A stretch of DNA of 64,000 bases. Source: Candidatus Eiseniibacteriota bacterium (GTDB lineage: Bacteria > Eisenbacteria > RBG-16-71-46 > CAIMUX01). A program made the translations under genes and the position numbers. The notes below the pieces were generated by a model, which was given only the letters and a program-made list of their open reading frames with translations, did no database searches and had not been told where the DNA came from. Below are positions 17,508-24,987 of this stretch, piece by piece. Location: NCBI GenBank assembly GCA_016712505.1, contig JADJQY010000002.1:434001-498000 (forward strand), given 5' to 3'. Position 1 is the stretch's first letter. Each line of letters begins with the position of its first letter.

Positions 17508-17547
17508 GGGCGTGGCATCGATGATGTCACGCCCATTCCTTTTTTTT
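17508..17547 (+). terminator. Rho-independent terminator
   Basis: GGGCGTG (17508-17514) pairs with CACGCCC (17528-17534), with further pairing inside the loop, followed by ATTCC and eight T. It ends the response regulator/Lys-rich peptide unit. Confidence 0.9.
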
Positions 17548-18026
17548 GCCCGACTTGACTCCTGCCTGGCTTGGTTACCTCAGAGGATGCGCGCACCTGG
17601 CTCACGGTGAAGGCTTCCGCGGCAACCCGAGAATCGATCTGCCGATCTGCCGATCTGCCGATCTGCCCGGTGCCTGCCGATCCGATCTGAAGCGCGGCGG
17701 CGGTCGGTTTCATCGGCCGGGGGAGTGCCAGACTGCGAAGGGGTGCCATCCGGGGGAGCGTCGAGTCGAGTTGCGGTCGGCTGGAGGCAAAATCGCGGGC
17801 AAAAAAGTTCCCCGCCACCAGCGCCCGACAACGCGCAAAACCTCGGTCGACGATAGCCCGCTATGAACTCGAGGTATCTGGTGCTGTCTCGATGCGCGTG
17901 GGCAGGGAACTCGCTTCGCTACCCACGCGAAACCTACGACCGGGGCTGCGCCACCGTCAATGGGATTTCTTTCGGTATCGCGGATTTTGGGATAGTGTCC
18001 GGGCTTCGACAACCGGGAGGGGAGAG
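17548..18026. other. Noncoding gap before galE
   Basis: About 480 nt. It contains an 8-bp tandem repeat (17635-17666) and AT-richer sequence before galE. No gene with a ribosome site is seen, and no clear promoter was identified. Confidence 0.5.
17635..17666. repeat. 8-bp tandem repeat, four perfect copies
   Basis: CGATCTGC repeated four times without error in the noncoding gap upstream of galE. Confidence 0.85.
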
Positions 18027-19007
18027 ATGCCGATTCTGGTGACGGGTGGGGGCGGTTACATCGGAAGTGTCGTGGTCGATGCTCTGTCCGCACGGGGGGA
18101 GTCGGTCGTGGTGGCCGACGATCTGGCGCGCGGGCATCGCGAGGCGGTTGCGCCCGATGTGCCCCTGCGCATCGGGGACTTGACCGATCCTGGGTTCGTC
18201 CGACAGCTCTTCGCCGAATTCTCGATCGACGCGATCCTCCACTTCGCGGCCTGGAGCCAGGTCGGTGAGTCGATGCGCGAGCCGGGGAAGTACTTCCGGA
18301 ACAACTATGTCGGCGTGCTGAATCTCCTCGAAGCGCTCGTGGCGAGCGGCGGGCGTTCATTCATCCTGAGTTCCACCGCGGCGACCTACGGGGAGCCGAC
18401 CTCGTGTCCGATTGACGAGGCGTCACCGACGCTTCCGACCAACCCGTACGGTGCATCGAAGCTCCAATGTGAGCAGCTGCTTCGCTGGTTCGGTGAGCTG
18501 CACGGTCTGCGCTGGACTGCCCTGCGCTACTTCAACGCGGCGGGGGCCACGGCCGAGCGGGGAGAGGATCATGAACCCGAAACCCACCTGATTCCTCTGG
18601 CTCTGCGCACCCTGGTCGGCGGCAGCCCGCTCACCGTCTTCGGCCTCGACTACCCGACGCCGGACGGGACCTGCATCCGGGATTACATCCATGTCTCCGA
18701 CCTGGCCGACGCCCATCTCCTCGCACTCGACGCTCTCGGTCGCGGCGAGGGAGGCGCCTACAATCTGGGCAACGGAACGGGGTTCTCGGTGCTGGAAGTC
18801 ATCGCCGCCGCGGAGTCGGTGACCGGCCGCACGATACCCTGGCAAGCCGGCCCGAGGCGGGCTGGTGATCCGGCGCGGTTGGTTGCTTCCAGCGGCCTGG
18901 CCCGCGAGCGACTCGGCTGGTCCCCGAGCCGCGGAGACATCCGGGTCATCGTCGAATCGGCCTGGCGCTGGATGGAGCGACACCCCCGCGGTTATCGCGG
19001 CGCCTGA
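18027..19007 (+). CDS. galE: UDP-glucose 4-epimerase
   Basis: 326 residues, the usual family length. The ATG at 18027 has GGGAGGGGAGAG upstream; an open extension further 5' lacks support. Extended SDR: TGGGGYIGS NAD loop at the N-terminus, Ser in SSTAATYG, catalytic Tyr and Lys in NPYGASK, then RYFNAAGA and RDYIHVSDL. It interconverts UDP-Glc and UDP-Gal in the cytoplasm and supplies the polysaccharide pathway suggested by the glycosyltransferases at 5-13 kb. It stands alone in front of the tRNA-Glu gene. Confidence 0.93.
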   Translation: MPILVTGGGGYIGSVVVDALSARGESVVVADDLARGHREAVAPDVPLRIGDLTDPGFVRQLFAEFSIDAILHFAAWSQVGESMREPGKYFRNNYVGVLNLLEALVASGGRSFILSSTAATYGEPTSCPIDEASPTLPTNPYGASKLQCEQLLRWFGELHGLRWTALRYFNAAGATAERGEDHEPETHLIPLALRTLVGGSPLTVFGLDYPTPDGTCIRDYIHVSDLADAHLLALDALGRGEGGAYNLGNGTGFSVLEVIAAAESVTGRTIPWQAGPRRAGDPARLVASSGLARERLGWSPSRGDIRVIVESAWRWMERHPRGYRGA

Positions 19008-19129
19008 GCCGCCGGCGCTCCGCCGCTTCCGCCGCCGCCACGGGGGCTCGCCCTGGGGGATCCGCTCGAATCCGGCGCTGGACCTCGTTCCGACCGCCCG
19101 GCACCGGCCGAGGACTGCCCGCTCCGGCC

Positions 19130-19158
19130 TTGACGAAGCCGGACGGGTTCCGTAAGCT
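19130..19158 (+). promoter_or_regulatory. tRNA-Glu promoter
   Basis: TTGACG (19130-19135), 17 nt, TAAGCT (19153-19158). The expected start lies about 12 nt before the tRNA 5' end. Confidence 0.6.
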
Positions 19159-19176
19159 GCGCGTCTGCGTTGGTTT

Positions 19177-19250
19177 GTCCCCATCGTCTAGTCGGCCTAG
19201 GACACCGCCCTTTCAAGGCGATAACACGGGTTCGAATCCCGTTGGGGACG
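19177..19250 (+). tRNA. tRNA-Glu (anticodon TTC)
   Basis: 74 nt, full cloverleaf. A 7-bp acceptor stem (GTCCCCA with TGGGGAC), discriminator G, D arm GTCT/GGAC, anticodon loop CTTTCAA with TTC at 19212-19214, and a T arm with loop TTCGAAT. The CCA end is not encoded. The outermost anticodon-stem pair is C-A instead of the usual C-G, a single mismatch. Confidence 0.95.
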
Positions 19251-19257
19251 CATCTTC

Positions 19258-19280
19258 CGGCACGGGCGTTAATCGTGCCG
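19258..19280 (+). terminator. Hairpin after tRNA-Glu
   Basis: CGGCACG (19258-19264) pairs with CGTGCCG (19274-19280) across a 9-nt loop, 7 nt after the tRNA. No T-run follows, so it may serve as a processing barrier or a weak terminator. Confidence 0.45.
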
Positions 19281-19799
19281 TGCAGGCTTGGCCCAGCTGG
19301 CGGCCGTGGTTTTTCACGGCCGGAGTCTGCGGGTGGCCGCTGACCGGCGGGCTGGCGTCAGTCGGATGGTCCGGTTGCTGGAGTCCCGGTGGCGGGGTAC
19401 CAGGCGCTGCAATACCAGGCGCTGCAGTATCAGGCGCTGCAGTATCAGGCGGGAGAATCAGGCACGGGAGAATCTGCGGCTGTCCCCATCCCCGGCGTGC
19501 GCCCGCACTCGGTCTTGCGAGATTCGGTCTGGTGACCAAGTCGGGTGATTGCGGGCCCCCGCGCGCTGGAGGGTCGTCCTGCGCGAGGGGCCTTCCCACG
19601 CATGGGAACAGCCGCTGCGAATTCGCGACCTCGTCGGTCGCACTACTCGGGACCGCACACCCCATGGGCGGAGACCCTTGCGCCCCAAACCAGAGCCCGG
19701 AGCGCGGTATTCCGTACAGGCGGATAGCAGTACCCAAACCGATGTACGGGATACCCGGCAGGTCTTTCCCTGGTTCCGCGCAATTTCACCTTCGGCGAC
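19281..19799. other. Noncoding gap with a tandem repeat
   Basis: About 520 nt between tRNA-Glu and the SDR stop. Apart from the 15-bp repeat at 19398-19465 nothing gene-like is seen; open frames here have no ribosome site and no family likeness. Confidence 0.5.
19398..19465. repeat. 15-bp tandem repeat, about 4.5 copies
   Basis: TACCAGGCGCTGCAA-type units repeat, with single changes between copies and decay at the 3' end. Noncoding. Confidence 0.75.
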
Positions 19800-20531
19800 T
19801 CAGCGGAGTGCTCGCCCGCCGTCGATGCGGAGGATCGCCCCGGTGACGAAGGGAGCACCGTCGACCAGGTAGCGCGCCGCCTCGCTGACGTCGCCGGGCG
19901 TTCCCAGGCGCTCGAGCAGGCTCGCGCCACGGACCCGTTCGATGAACTCGATCGACGATCCCTCGGGTAGAAGGACGGCGCCGAGCGCCAGTCCATTGAC
20001 CCGCACTTCCGGGGCGAGGGCGCGGGCCAAACCCCTGACCAGGGTTTCCAGCCCGCCCTTCCCGACCTCGTAGGGGAGGTACTCCGGTCGCGGGCGCTCG
20101 GTGGAGTAGTCAAGGAGAGCCAGGATCGACCCATGCCCCCGTTCCCGCATCCTCTGGCCCGCGCGCGTGGCGAGAAGGAGCGGCGCGACCAGGTTGAGGC
20201 GGATTGCCTCCGAGACCCGCTCGGTGTCCAGCGCGCCGATCGGCGTCGCCTCGAATGTGCCGGCCGATAACACCAAGGCGGAGAGCGGGCCGAGTGTGGC
20301 CTCCACCCGGTCGATCAACTCCTGCGCTTCCATGGGCTGGCGAAGATCGGCCGCGAACACGCAGGCCCGGGTCGTCGGTTCCAGCCGCGCGGCGAGTGCG
20401 TCGGCCTCGGCTCGATGCCGATGGCAGTGGATCGCCACCTCGTACCCGAGTTCGGCGAACGACTCGACCAGCGCGCGACCGAGTCTCACCGCGCCGCCGG
20501 TGACCAGAATGCGTTTCGGTTCTTGCTCCAT
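19800..20531 (-). CDS. Short-chain dehydrogenase/reductase, pteridine-reductase-like
   Basis: 243 residues from the ATG at 20531. TGGAVRLGRAL is the NADP(H)-binding loop and Tyr/Lys of the active site are in YEVGK. The segment LLDYSTERP before the Tyr has Asp where classical SDRs have the catalytic Ser, as in FolM/pteridine-reductase-type enzymes. The C-terminus FVTGAILRIDGG is typical SDR. A dihydropterin reductase role is possible but not proven. A TAGACT box 7 nt before the ATG suggests a leaderless transcript. It is divergent from the acyl-CoA dehydrogenase gene. Confidence 0.82.
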   Translation of the reverse strand: MEQEPKRILVTGGAVRLGRALVESFAELGYEVAIHCHRHRAEADALAARLEPTTRACVFAADLRQPMEAQELIDRVEATLGPLSALVLSAGTFEATPIGALDTERVSEAIRLNLVAPLLLATRAGQRMRERGHGSILALLDYSTERPRPEYLPYEVGKGGLETLVRGLARALAPEVRVNGLALGAVLLPEGSSIEFIERVRGASLLERLGTPGDVSEAARYLVDGAPFVTGAILRIDGGRALR

Positions 20532-20538
20532 GGCTCCG

Positions 20539-20544
20539 AGTCTA
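20539..20544 (-). promoter_or_regulatory. -10 box of a probable leaderless promoter
   Basis: TAGACT on the minus strand, 7 nt before the ATG at 20531. The -35 region is not well matched. Confidence 0.4.
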
Positions 20545-20616
20545 GCAGGCTTGGCCCCGACCCGTTCGACCGGCGAATGAGCGTCGCGAGTCTGGGTCAG
20601 TGCGGAGAGCCAACTG

Positions 20617-21774
20617 ATGATCGACTTTCAGATGAGTGAGGAGCAGCGAGAGCTGCAGCGACTGGCGCGCGACTTCGCGCAGAAGGAGATCCTGCCGCGC
20701 GCCGCCCACCACGACGAAACCGGCGAGTTCCCCCGGGAGATCTGCCGGAAGGCCTGGGATCTCGGATTGATGAACACCCACATTCCGGAGGAGTACGGCG
20801 GGCTGGGGCTGGGGGTGCTCGAAGGCTGCTTGATCGGGGAGGAACTGGCTGCCGCCTGCTCGGGCATCGGGACACCGATGGAGGCGAACAACCTGGCCGA
20901 GGCGCCGATCATCGTGGGCGGTAGCGCGGAGCAGAAGGACCGCTGGCTTCGACCGATGACCGAGGAGTTCCGCCTCGCCGCTTACTGTGTGACCGAGCCG
21001 AACGCCGGGAGTGACGTGCAAGGCATCTCCACCACCGCGCGGCGGGTAGGGGAGGAGTACGTCCTCGACGGCGCCAAGATGTGGATCACCAACGGCGGGG
21101 TCGCCGATTGGTACTTCGTGCTCGCCTACACCGACCGGGAGAAGAAGACCGCCGGCATGAGCGCCTTCGTCGTTCCGGCCACGGCGGCAGGAATCGAGCT
21201 GGGGAAGAAGGAGCCAAACATGGGACAGCGCGCCAGCGACACACGCGCCGTTTCGTTTCATGAAGTGCAAGTTCCCGCGCGGGATCGCATTGGCCCCGAG
21301 GGGGGCGGCTGGAAGCTTGCCATGAGCGCCTTCGACCACACTCGTCCCGTCGTGGCCGCCGCTGCCGTAGGGGTCGCGCGCGCGGCCATGGAGCATGCGC
21401 TGCGCTATGCGCGCGAGCGGCACGCCTTCGGTGGGCCGATCATCCAGCAGCAGGCGATCGCCTTCATGCTCGCCGATATGGCGCAGTCGGTGGAAGCCGC
21501 GCGACTTCTGGTCTGGAAGGCGGCCTGGAAGATCGACGCCGGGCAGCGGAACACGCTCGAGGCCGCCTACGCCAAGGCCTTTGCGGCCGATGCCTGCATG
21601 CGGGTGACCACCGACGCGGTACAGATCCACGGAGGGTATGGCTACAGTCGCGAGTATCCGGTGGAGAAGCTGATGCGGGACGCGAAGGTGTTTCAGATCT
21701 ACGAAGGAACGAGTCAGATCCAGCGCGTGATCATCGCCCGCGAGTTGATCCGCGCGGCCGCGCAATCGGGCTGA
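20617..21774 (+). CDS. Acyl-CoA dehydrogenase
   Basis: 385 residues, normal family length. The ATG has GGAG upstream. It shows the FAD/substrate motifs AYCVTEPNAGSD and MWITNGGVADWY, the C-terminal signature QIHGGYGYSREYPVEKLMRDAKV, and catalytic Glu in YEGTSQIQR, placing it with short/medium-chain enzymes. It oxidises acyl-CoA to the trans-2-enoyl form and passes electrons to ETF in the cytoplasm. No other beta-oxidation gene is nearby. A perfect 12-bp hairpin after the stop ends the transcript. Confidence 0.94.
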   Translation: MIDFQMSEEQRELQRLARDFAQKEILPRAAHHDETGEFPREICRKAWDLGLMNTHIPEEYGGLGLGVLEGCLIGEELAAACSGIGTPMEANNLAEAPIIVGGSAEQKDRWLRPMTEEFRLAAYCVTEPNAGSDVQGISTTARRVGEEYVLDGAKMWITNGGVADWYFVLAYTDREKKTAGMSAFVVPATAAGIELGKKEPNMGQRASDTRAVSFHEVQVPARDRIGPEGGGWKLAMSAFDHTRPVVAAAAVGVARAAMEHALRYARERHAFGGPIIQQQAIAFMLADMAQSVEAARLLVWKAAWKIDAGQRNTLEAAYAKAFAADACMRVTTDAVQIHGGYGYSREYPVEKLMRDAKVFQIYEGTSQIQRVIIARELIRAAAQSG

Positions 21775-21801
21775 TCCTTCCGCGCCCCCGACAGGTCGCA
21801 G

Positions 21802-21843
21802 CCGCTGATCCGGGTCGCGCCGCCGACCAAACCGGATCAGCGG
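21802..21843. terminator. Bidirectional terminator hairpin
   Basis: A perfect 12-bp stem (CCGCTGATCCGG at 21802-21813 with 21832-21843) lies between the convergent acyl-CoA dehydrogenase and GT2 genes. It is symmetric and lacks a strong T-run on either side. Confidence 0.65.
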
Positions 21844-21863
21844 CCGGGCCGGTCGAGGATCGT

Positions 21864-22838
21864 CTACGCCGGAACGCTGCTCAGTCCGCGCTCCCGCTTC
21901 ATGGTCGCAAAGAGCGGATCACTGACATCCAGTTTGGCTACTTCGGAGACGAAGCGTTTCCGCTTCCGTTCATAGAAATTCGCCCGTTCCACGTTCTCCC
22001 GCTGGCGATAGCCCTGGGAGAGTCGTTCACAGCGATCGATCAGTGCCTCGGCTACGCGGTGGCGTTGGAGTGGATTCAGGTGGCCTCCCTGGAAGGCCTT
22101 CTCCATCGAGTAGACGCGGTACCGATCAGAGTTCCATGCCCCGGGCTGCGGCAACTGAACAGGCGTCTGCAAGCTGCCGATGATCCGGCAGACCTCGAAC
22201 CGGCTCACCAGGCGGAGCCAGAAATCATACTCCTCGCAGGAGGGGAGATTCTCGTCGAACGGTCCTTCCCAGTCGAGGGTGGCCCGTCGGACCACGCTTC
22301 CGGTTACCGCCAGCCCCGGGGGGACGAGAGCCTCTTCGAACGGCACCGACTGAGCCACCGGCCGTTTCTTCGCTGCGCTCGAGCGCACCGCGACCTGATC
22401 GGCGCAGAGCAGGGCGACCACCTCGGGTTGCTGCTCGAGCAGCCGAAGCTGAACCTCGAGCTTCTGGGCTGCCCACACATCGCCCGCCTCCGCGAAGGCG
22501 AGGAACTCGCCAACCGAAGCGCTCACGGCCCGATTCCGCGCCGCAGCCGCTCCCCGCAGGGTGGAGTCATAGAGGTAACGGATCGGAATCCCGCCACGCG
22601 ACATCTGGATCGAGCGGGTGCCTGTTTCCTCGTGGAGCGAGTCCCTCCAGACGCGCTCCGCGCGGCTGGCGTCGGGCCCCAGGTACTGGAGCACGAAGAG
22701 CCCCGTGCCGTCGCTTGACGCGTCATCGGCAATGACGATTTCGTAGTTCTGACAGGACTGGGCGAGGATCGAATCAAACGTCGCCTTGAGCTGCTCCCTG
22801 CGATTCGATGACGGGATCACGACTGAGACGCGTGCCAT
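21864..22838 (-). CDS. Glycosyltransferase family 2 protein
   Basis: 324 residues. The ATG at 22838 is preceded by GAAGGAG, 7 nt away. The GT-A core shows VSVVIPSSNRREQLKAT, the DDASSDGT nucleotide-binding motif near residue 38, and CEEYDFWLRL near residue 210, in the position of the family's second acidic (ED) site. The C-terminal 80 residues are helical and charged, with no membrane segment. It transfers a sugar from a nucleotide donor; the acceptor is unknown. It is isolated, with nearly 1 kb of gene-free sequence upstream. Confidence 0.87.
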   Translation of the reverse strand: MARVSVVIPSSNRREQLKATFDSILAQSCQNYEIVIADDASSDGTGLFVLQYLGPDASRAERVWRDSLHEETGTRSIQMSRGGIPIRYLYDSTLRGAAAARNRAVSASVGEFLAFAEAGDVWAAQKLEVQLRLLEQQPEVVALLCADQVAVRSSAAKKRPVAQSVPFEEALVPPGLAVTGSVVRRATLDWEGPFDENLPSCEEYDFWLRLVSRFEVCRIIGSLQTPVQLPQPGAWNSDRYRVYSMEKAFQGGHLNPLQRHRVAEALIDRCERLSQGYRQRENVERANFYERKRKRFVSEVAKLDVSDPLFATMKRERGLSSVPA

Positions 22839-23684
22839 CGCTAGCTCCTTCCCTGACCGCTCCTCCCTGATGCCTGATGCCCCGATGCTCGATCTGCCCG
22901 TTTGAGCAGACCGCGCCCTGGGCCGGCCGACACCCGGAAGCCCTGCAACCAGGGCTTTGCGCCTCTCCCCGTCGAGTCGGGGAGGCACCTTCTGCGGGAG
23001 ATCGGTTCCGAGGCTCGGAACGATGGTATGCCGTGGTGAACGAAGTGGGAAGGAGAGACACCGACGTGCGGACGTGATTTCCCGATGTTCCAGCGGTCCG
23101 ACTCAGAGCGGTCCGATGCGCCGTCCGCCGACTTGCAATTCACTCCAAGATCCGCGGATCGGACGTCAGTCATGCGTGTCCTGATTCGCCCCAGCGTGGA
23201 TCCAGCCCCCCGCAACCCCCAGGCTCCTCCAACGGCAGCCGTTCCGATTCTAGTTTCCCCTCCTTCCCCCGTCAATGCGGGTTGTGGCGCGATGACTCCT
23301 GACGTTTGGGGAAAGACCGAGCGGAGCGGGAGGGCTTGCGATAGTGGCGCGCCGATGGGGCTCGGATTCAGAACGACTGCATGGCCGCATGCTCGTGCGG
23401 TCCGGCACCAAGAGCCGGTGTCCTGAACCTGTGCAAGTGGGAGTGGCCGAAGGCGGGCTCACCATCTCGAGAGGAACGTGGGGACGTCGCAGTCGATCTG
23501 ACCGCAGTCCTTGGCGAGGGCCTTCGCACACGGCTCGGCTCGCCCTCCAAGGAGGGGGGCGGCTGTACCGCCTGACCGATAGATGGCCTCTGTGCTGGCC
23601 GTCCCGCTGGAAGCGTAGCGGGGCGGGCAGATGCGCCTGTGCAGGCGACGCTCCCTCCCGAATCCTCGATCCGGCACCAACGGC
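22839..23684. other. Gene-free region with paired hairpins
   Basis: About 850 nt without a convincing gene on either strand. Near the GT2 end two hairpins stand side by side: AAGCCCTG (22938-22945) with CAGGGCTT (22950-22957), and CTCCCC (22965-22970) with GGGGAG (22979-22984). The rest holds open frames without ribosome sites or recognisable families. It could be a decayed gene or a long 5' region. Confidence 0.5.
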
Positions 23685-23712
23685 AACGGCCCCGGCGGTT
23701 GCCGGGGCCGTT
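23685..23712 (-). terminator. Terminator-like hairpin
   Basis: AACGGCCCCGGC (23685-23696) pairs perfectly with GCCGGGGCCGTT (23701-23712) over a 4-nt loop. It lies about 120 nt past the stop of the secreted-protein gene on the minus strand. No T-run follows. Confidence 0.55.
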
Positions 23713-23830
23713 ACTTGGATTCGGAGAAACCGAACCCTGGATCGCTCTGGAATCAGACTGCCAAGAGTCTGGAACCCTTCAAGGAACCGGCACCGGTGAA
23801 GGCGCTAGCCCCTCGAAAGGACCATGGTTC

Positions 23831-24538
23831 TTAGTTGTACAGATTCTTGATGGCGCCCCAGGTGGTGTTCTCGGTCGGGACCGGGCCGTCGCCCAGCTCG
23901 ACGCCGATTCCGAGGGCCTGGGTCGGACCCCAGACGATGCTGGCATTCTGCCAACCCGTCGGGTAACCGATGCCAGGGGCGATGTTGGTGTACGGGCAGC
24001 CGCCGAAACCGTCGAGGTCGGCACCGACGTACCAGGCACAGGCACCGTTCGGCCAGTTGCCCCAGTAACCAGCCCAGAAGTTACCAGCGACAGCAACGCT
24101 GACGTCGGCAACGTGGCGGCTCAGGCTCGGCCAGAAGGCGATGCCGCTGGGGAGGTAGCCGGTGACGACGCCGAGAACGTTACCCGGCGCGCCGCCGCCA
24201 TCTTCCCAAACGTAGACGTCGGCGGTCTGGCCGGCGTGGAGGCCGATCTGGGTCAGGTCGAGGACGACCGAGCAGACGTTGCTGTTGGCGCTGTAGCACT
24301 CGGCGAACGCGCCGTAGTACGGAGCGACCAGGCCGCCGTACTGCCAGCAGAACCCGTTCTCGTACGAACCATCAGCGTTCAGGTTCAGGGTGCCGCAGCC
24401 GGTCCCGTCTTCCGAATTGATGATCAGGTTGGTGTCGACCGGCTCGGTACCATTGTAGACCTTGCCGTACTCAGCCGCGTTGGCCGCGCTGACGGAAACG
24501 ATCGCCGCGATGGCGAGAAGCGCTGACATTTTCTTCAT
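23831..24538 (-). CDS. Secreted Cys-containing protein of unknown function
   Basis: 235 residues. The ATG at 24538 has GGGAGA upstream and begins a clear signal peptide (MKKMSALLAIAAIVSVSAANA, cleavage before AEYGK). The mature part is rich in Gly, Trp, Tyr and Asn and has Cys residues placed as likely disulfide pairs. A central VYVWEDGGGAPGNVLG-like strand-turn pattern suggests a beta-sandwich. No enzyme motif is visible and no family is recognised with confidence. It is a single gene with its own promoter, a 20-bp palindrome upstream and a terminator-like hairpin downstream, so it may be abundantly expressed and exported. Confidence 0.72.
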   Translation of the reverse strand: MKKMSALLAIAAIVSVSAANAAEYGKVYNGTEPVDTNLIINSEDGTGCGTLNLNADGSYENGFCWQYGGLVAPYYGAFAECYSANSNVCSVVLDLTQIGLHAGQTADVYVWEDGGGAPGNVLGVVTGYLPSGIAFWPSLSRHVADVSVAVAGNFWAGYWGNWPNGACAWYVGADLDGFGGCPYTNIAPGIGYPTGWQNASIVWGPTQALGIGVELGDGPVPTENTTWGAIKNLYN

Positions 24539-24622
24539 GGGGACTAGTTCTCCCTTGGGTAGTGTCATCTAGATGCTGCACGTCCGGAAACCTCGGTCGA
24601 GGCTCCTTTCGAACAAAGATGA

Positions 24623-24652
24623 GTATCGCCGAGAGGCGCCGTCCGGTCCAAG
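24623..24652 (-). promoter_or_regulatory. Candidate promoter of the secreted protein
   Basis: On the minus strand TTGGAC (24652-24647), 18 nt, GATACT (24628-24623). It gives a leader of about 80 nt before the ATG at 24538. Confidence 0.45.
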
Positions 24653-24688
24653 CGAGAATTACGCTATCGGCTCACTTTTTTGGGCCTG

Positions 24689-24708
24689 GGCTGAAACCGG
24701 TTTCAGCC
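24689..24708. promoter_or_regulatory. Perfect 20-bp palindrome, possible operator
   Basis: GGCTGAAACC followed by its exact reverse complement, centred about 46 nt upstream of the candidate -35 box of the secreted-protein gene. A TTTTTT run is adjacent on the 5' side. A zero-loop palindrome suits a dimeric regulator better than a terminator. Confidence 0.45.
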
Positions 24709-24987
24709 TCAACCTCGCTCCGAGCGGGAAGTGAGCTCCCTAATAGCTTGTGAAGCATTAAGTTCCGGCGATCGTGGCTGTTCCTTACCCACTCTCTACA
24801 GAGGTCGAGCAGTGCGGTGGGGGGCTGGGAGAGAGTCGACCCGGAGGGAGTCCGGTGTCCAGGACGAGTGGGCGAGGCTGAGGCGGGCGGGCCGGGGAAG
24901 CGCACGCCCCCCGGTACCCCCGCAGCGTCGATCGTCAGCAGGGCCTCTATCGCGATCTGTGTCGCTACCTCTACTTCCGGCCCAATC
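24709..24987. other. Noncoding gap
   Basis: Nothing gene-like is seen between the palindrome and the stop of the next minus-strand gene. Confidence 0.4.

Noticed and set aside
17892..18026. N-terminal extension of GalE
   Set aside because: The extension precedes a strong ribosome site and the NAD-binding loop that normally begins the protein.
22938..22957. Hairpin near the GT2 gene as a phage attachment site
   Set aside because: No integrase, no direct repeat partner and no tRNA nearby.
24689..24708. The 20-bp palindrome as a terminator
   Set aside because: It has no loop and no T-run after it on either strand; it lies upstream of the gene's promoter.
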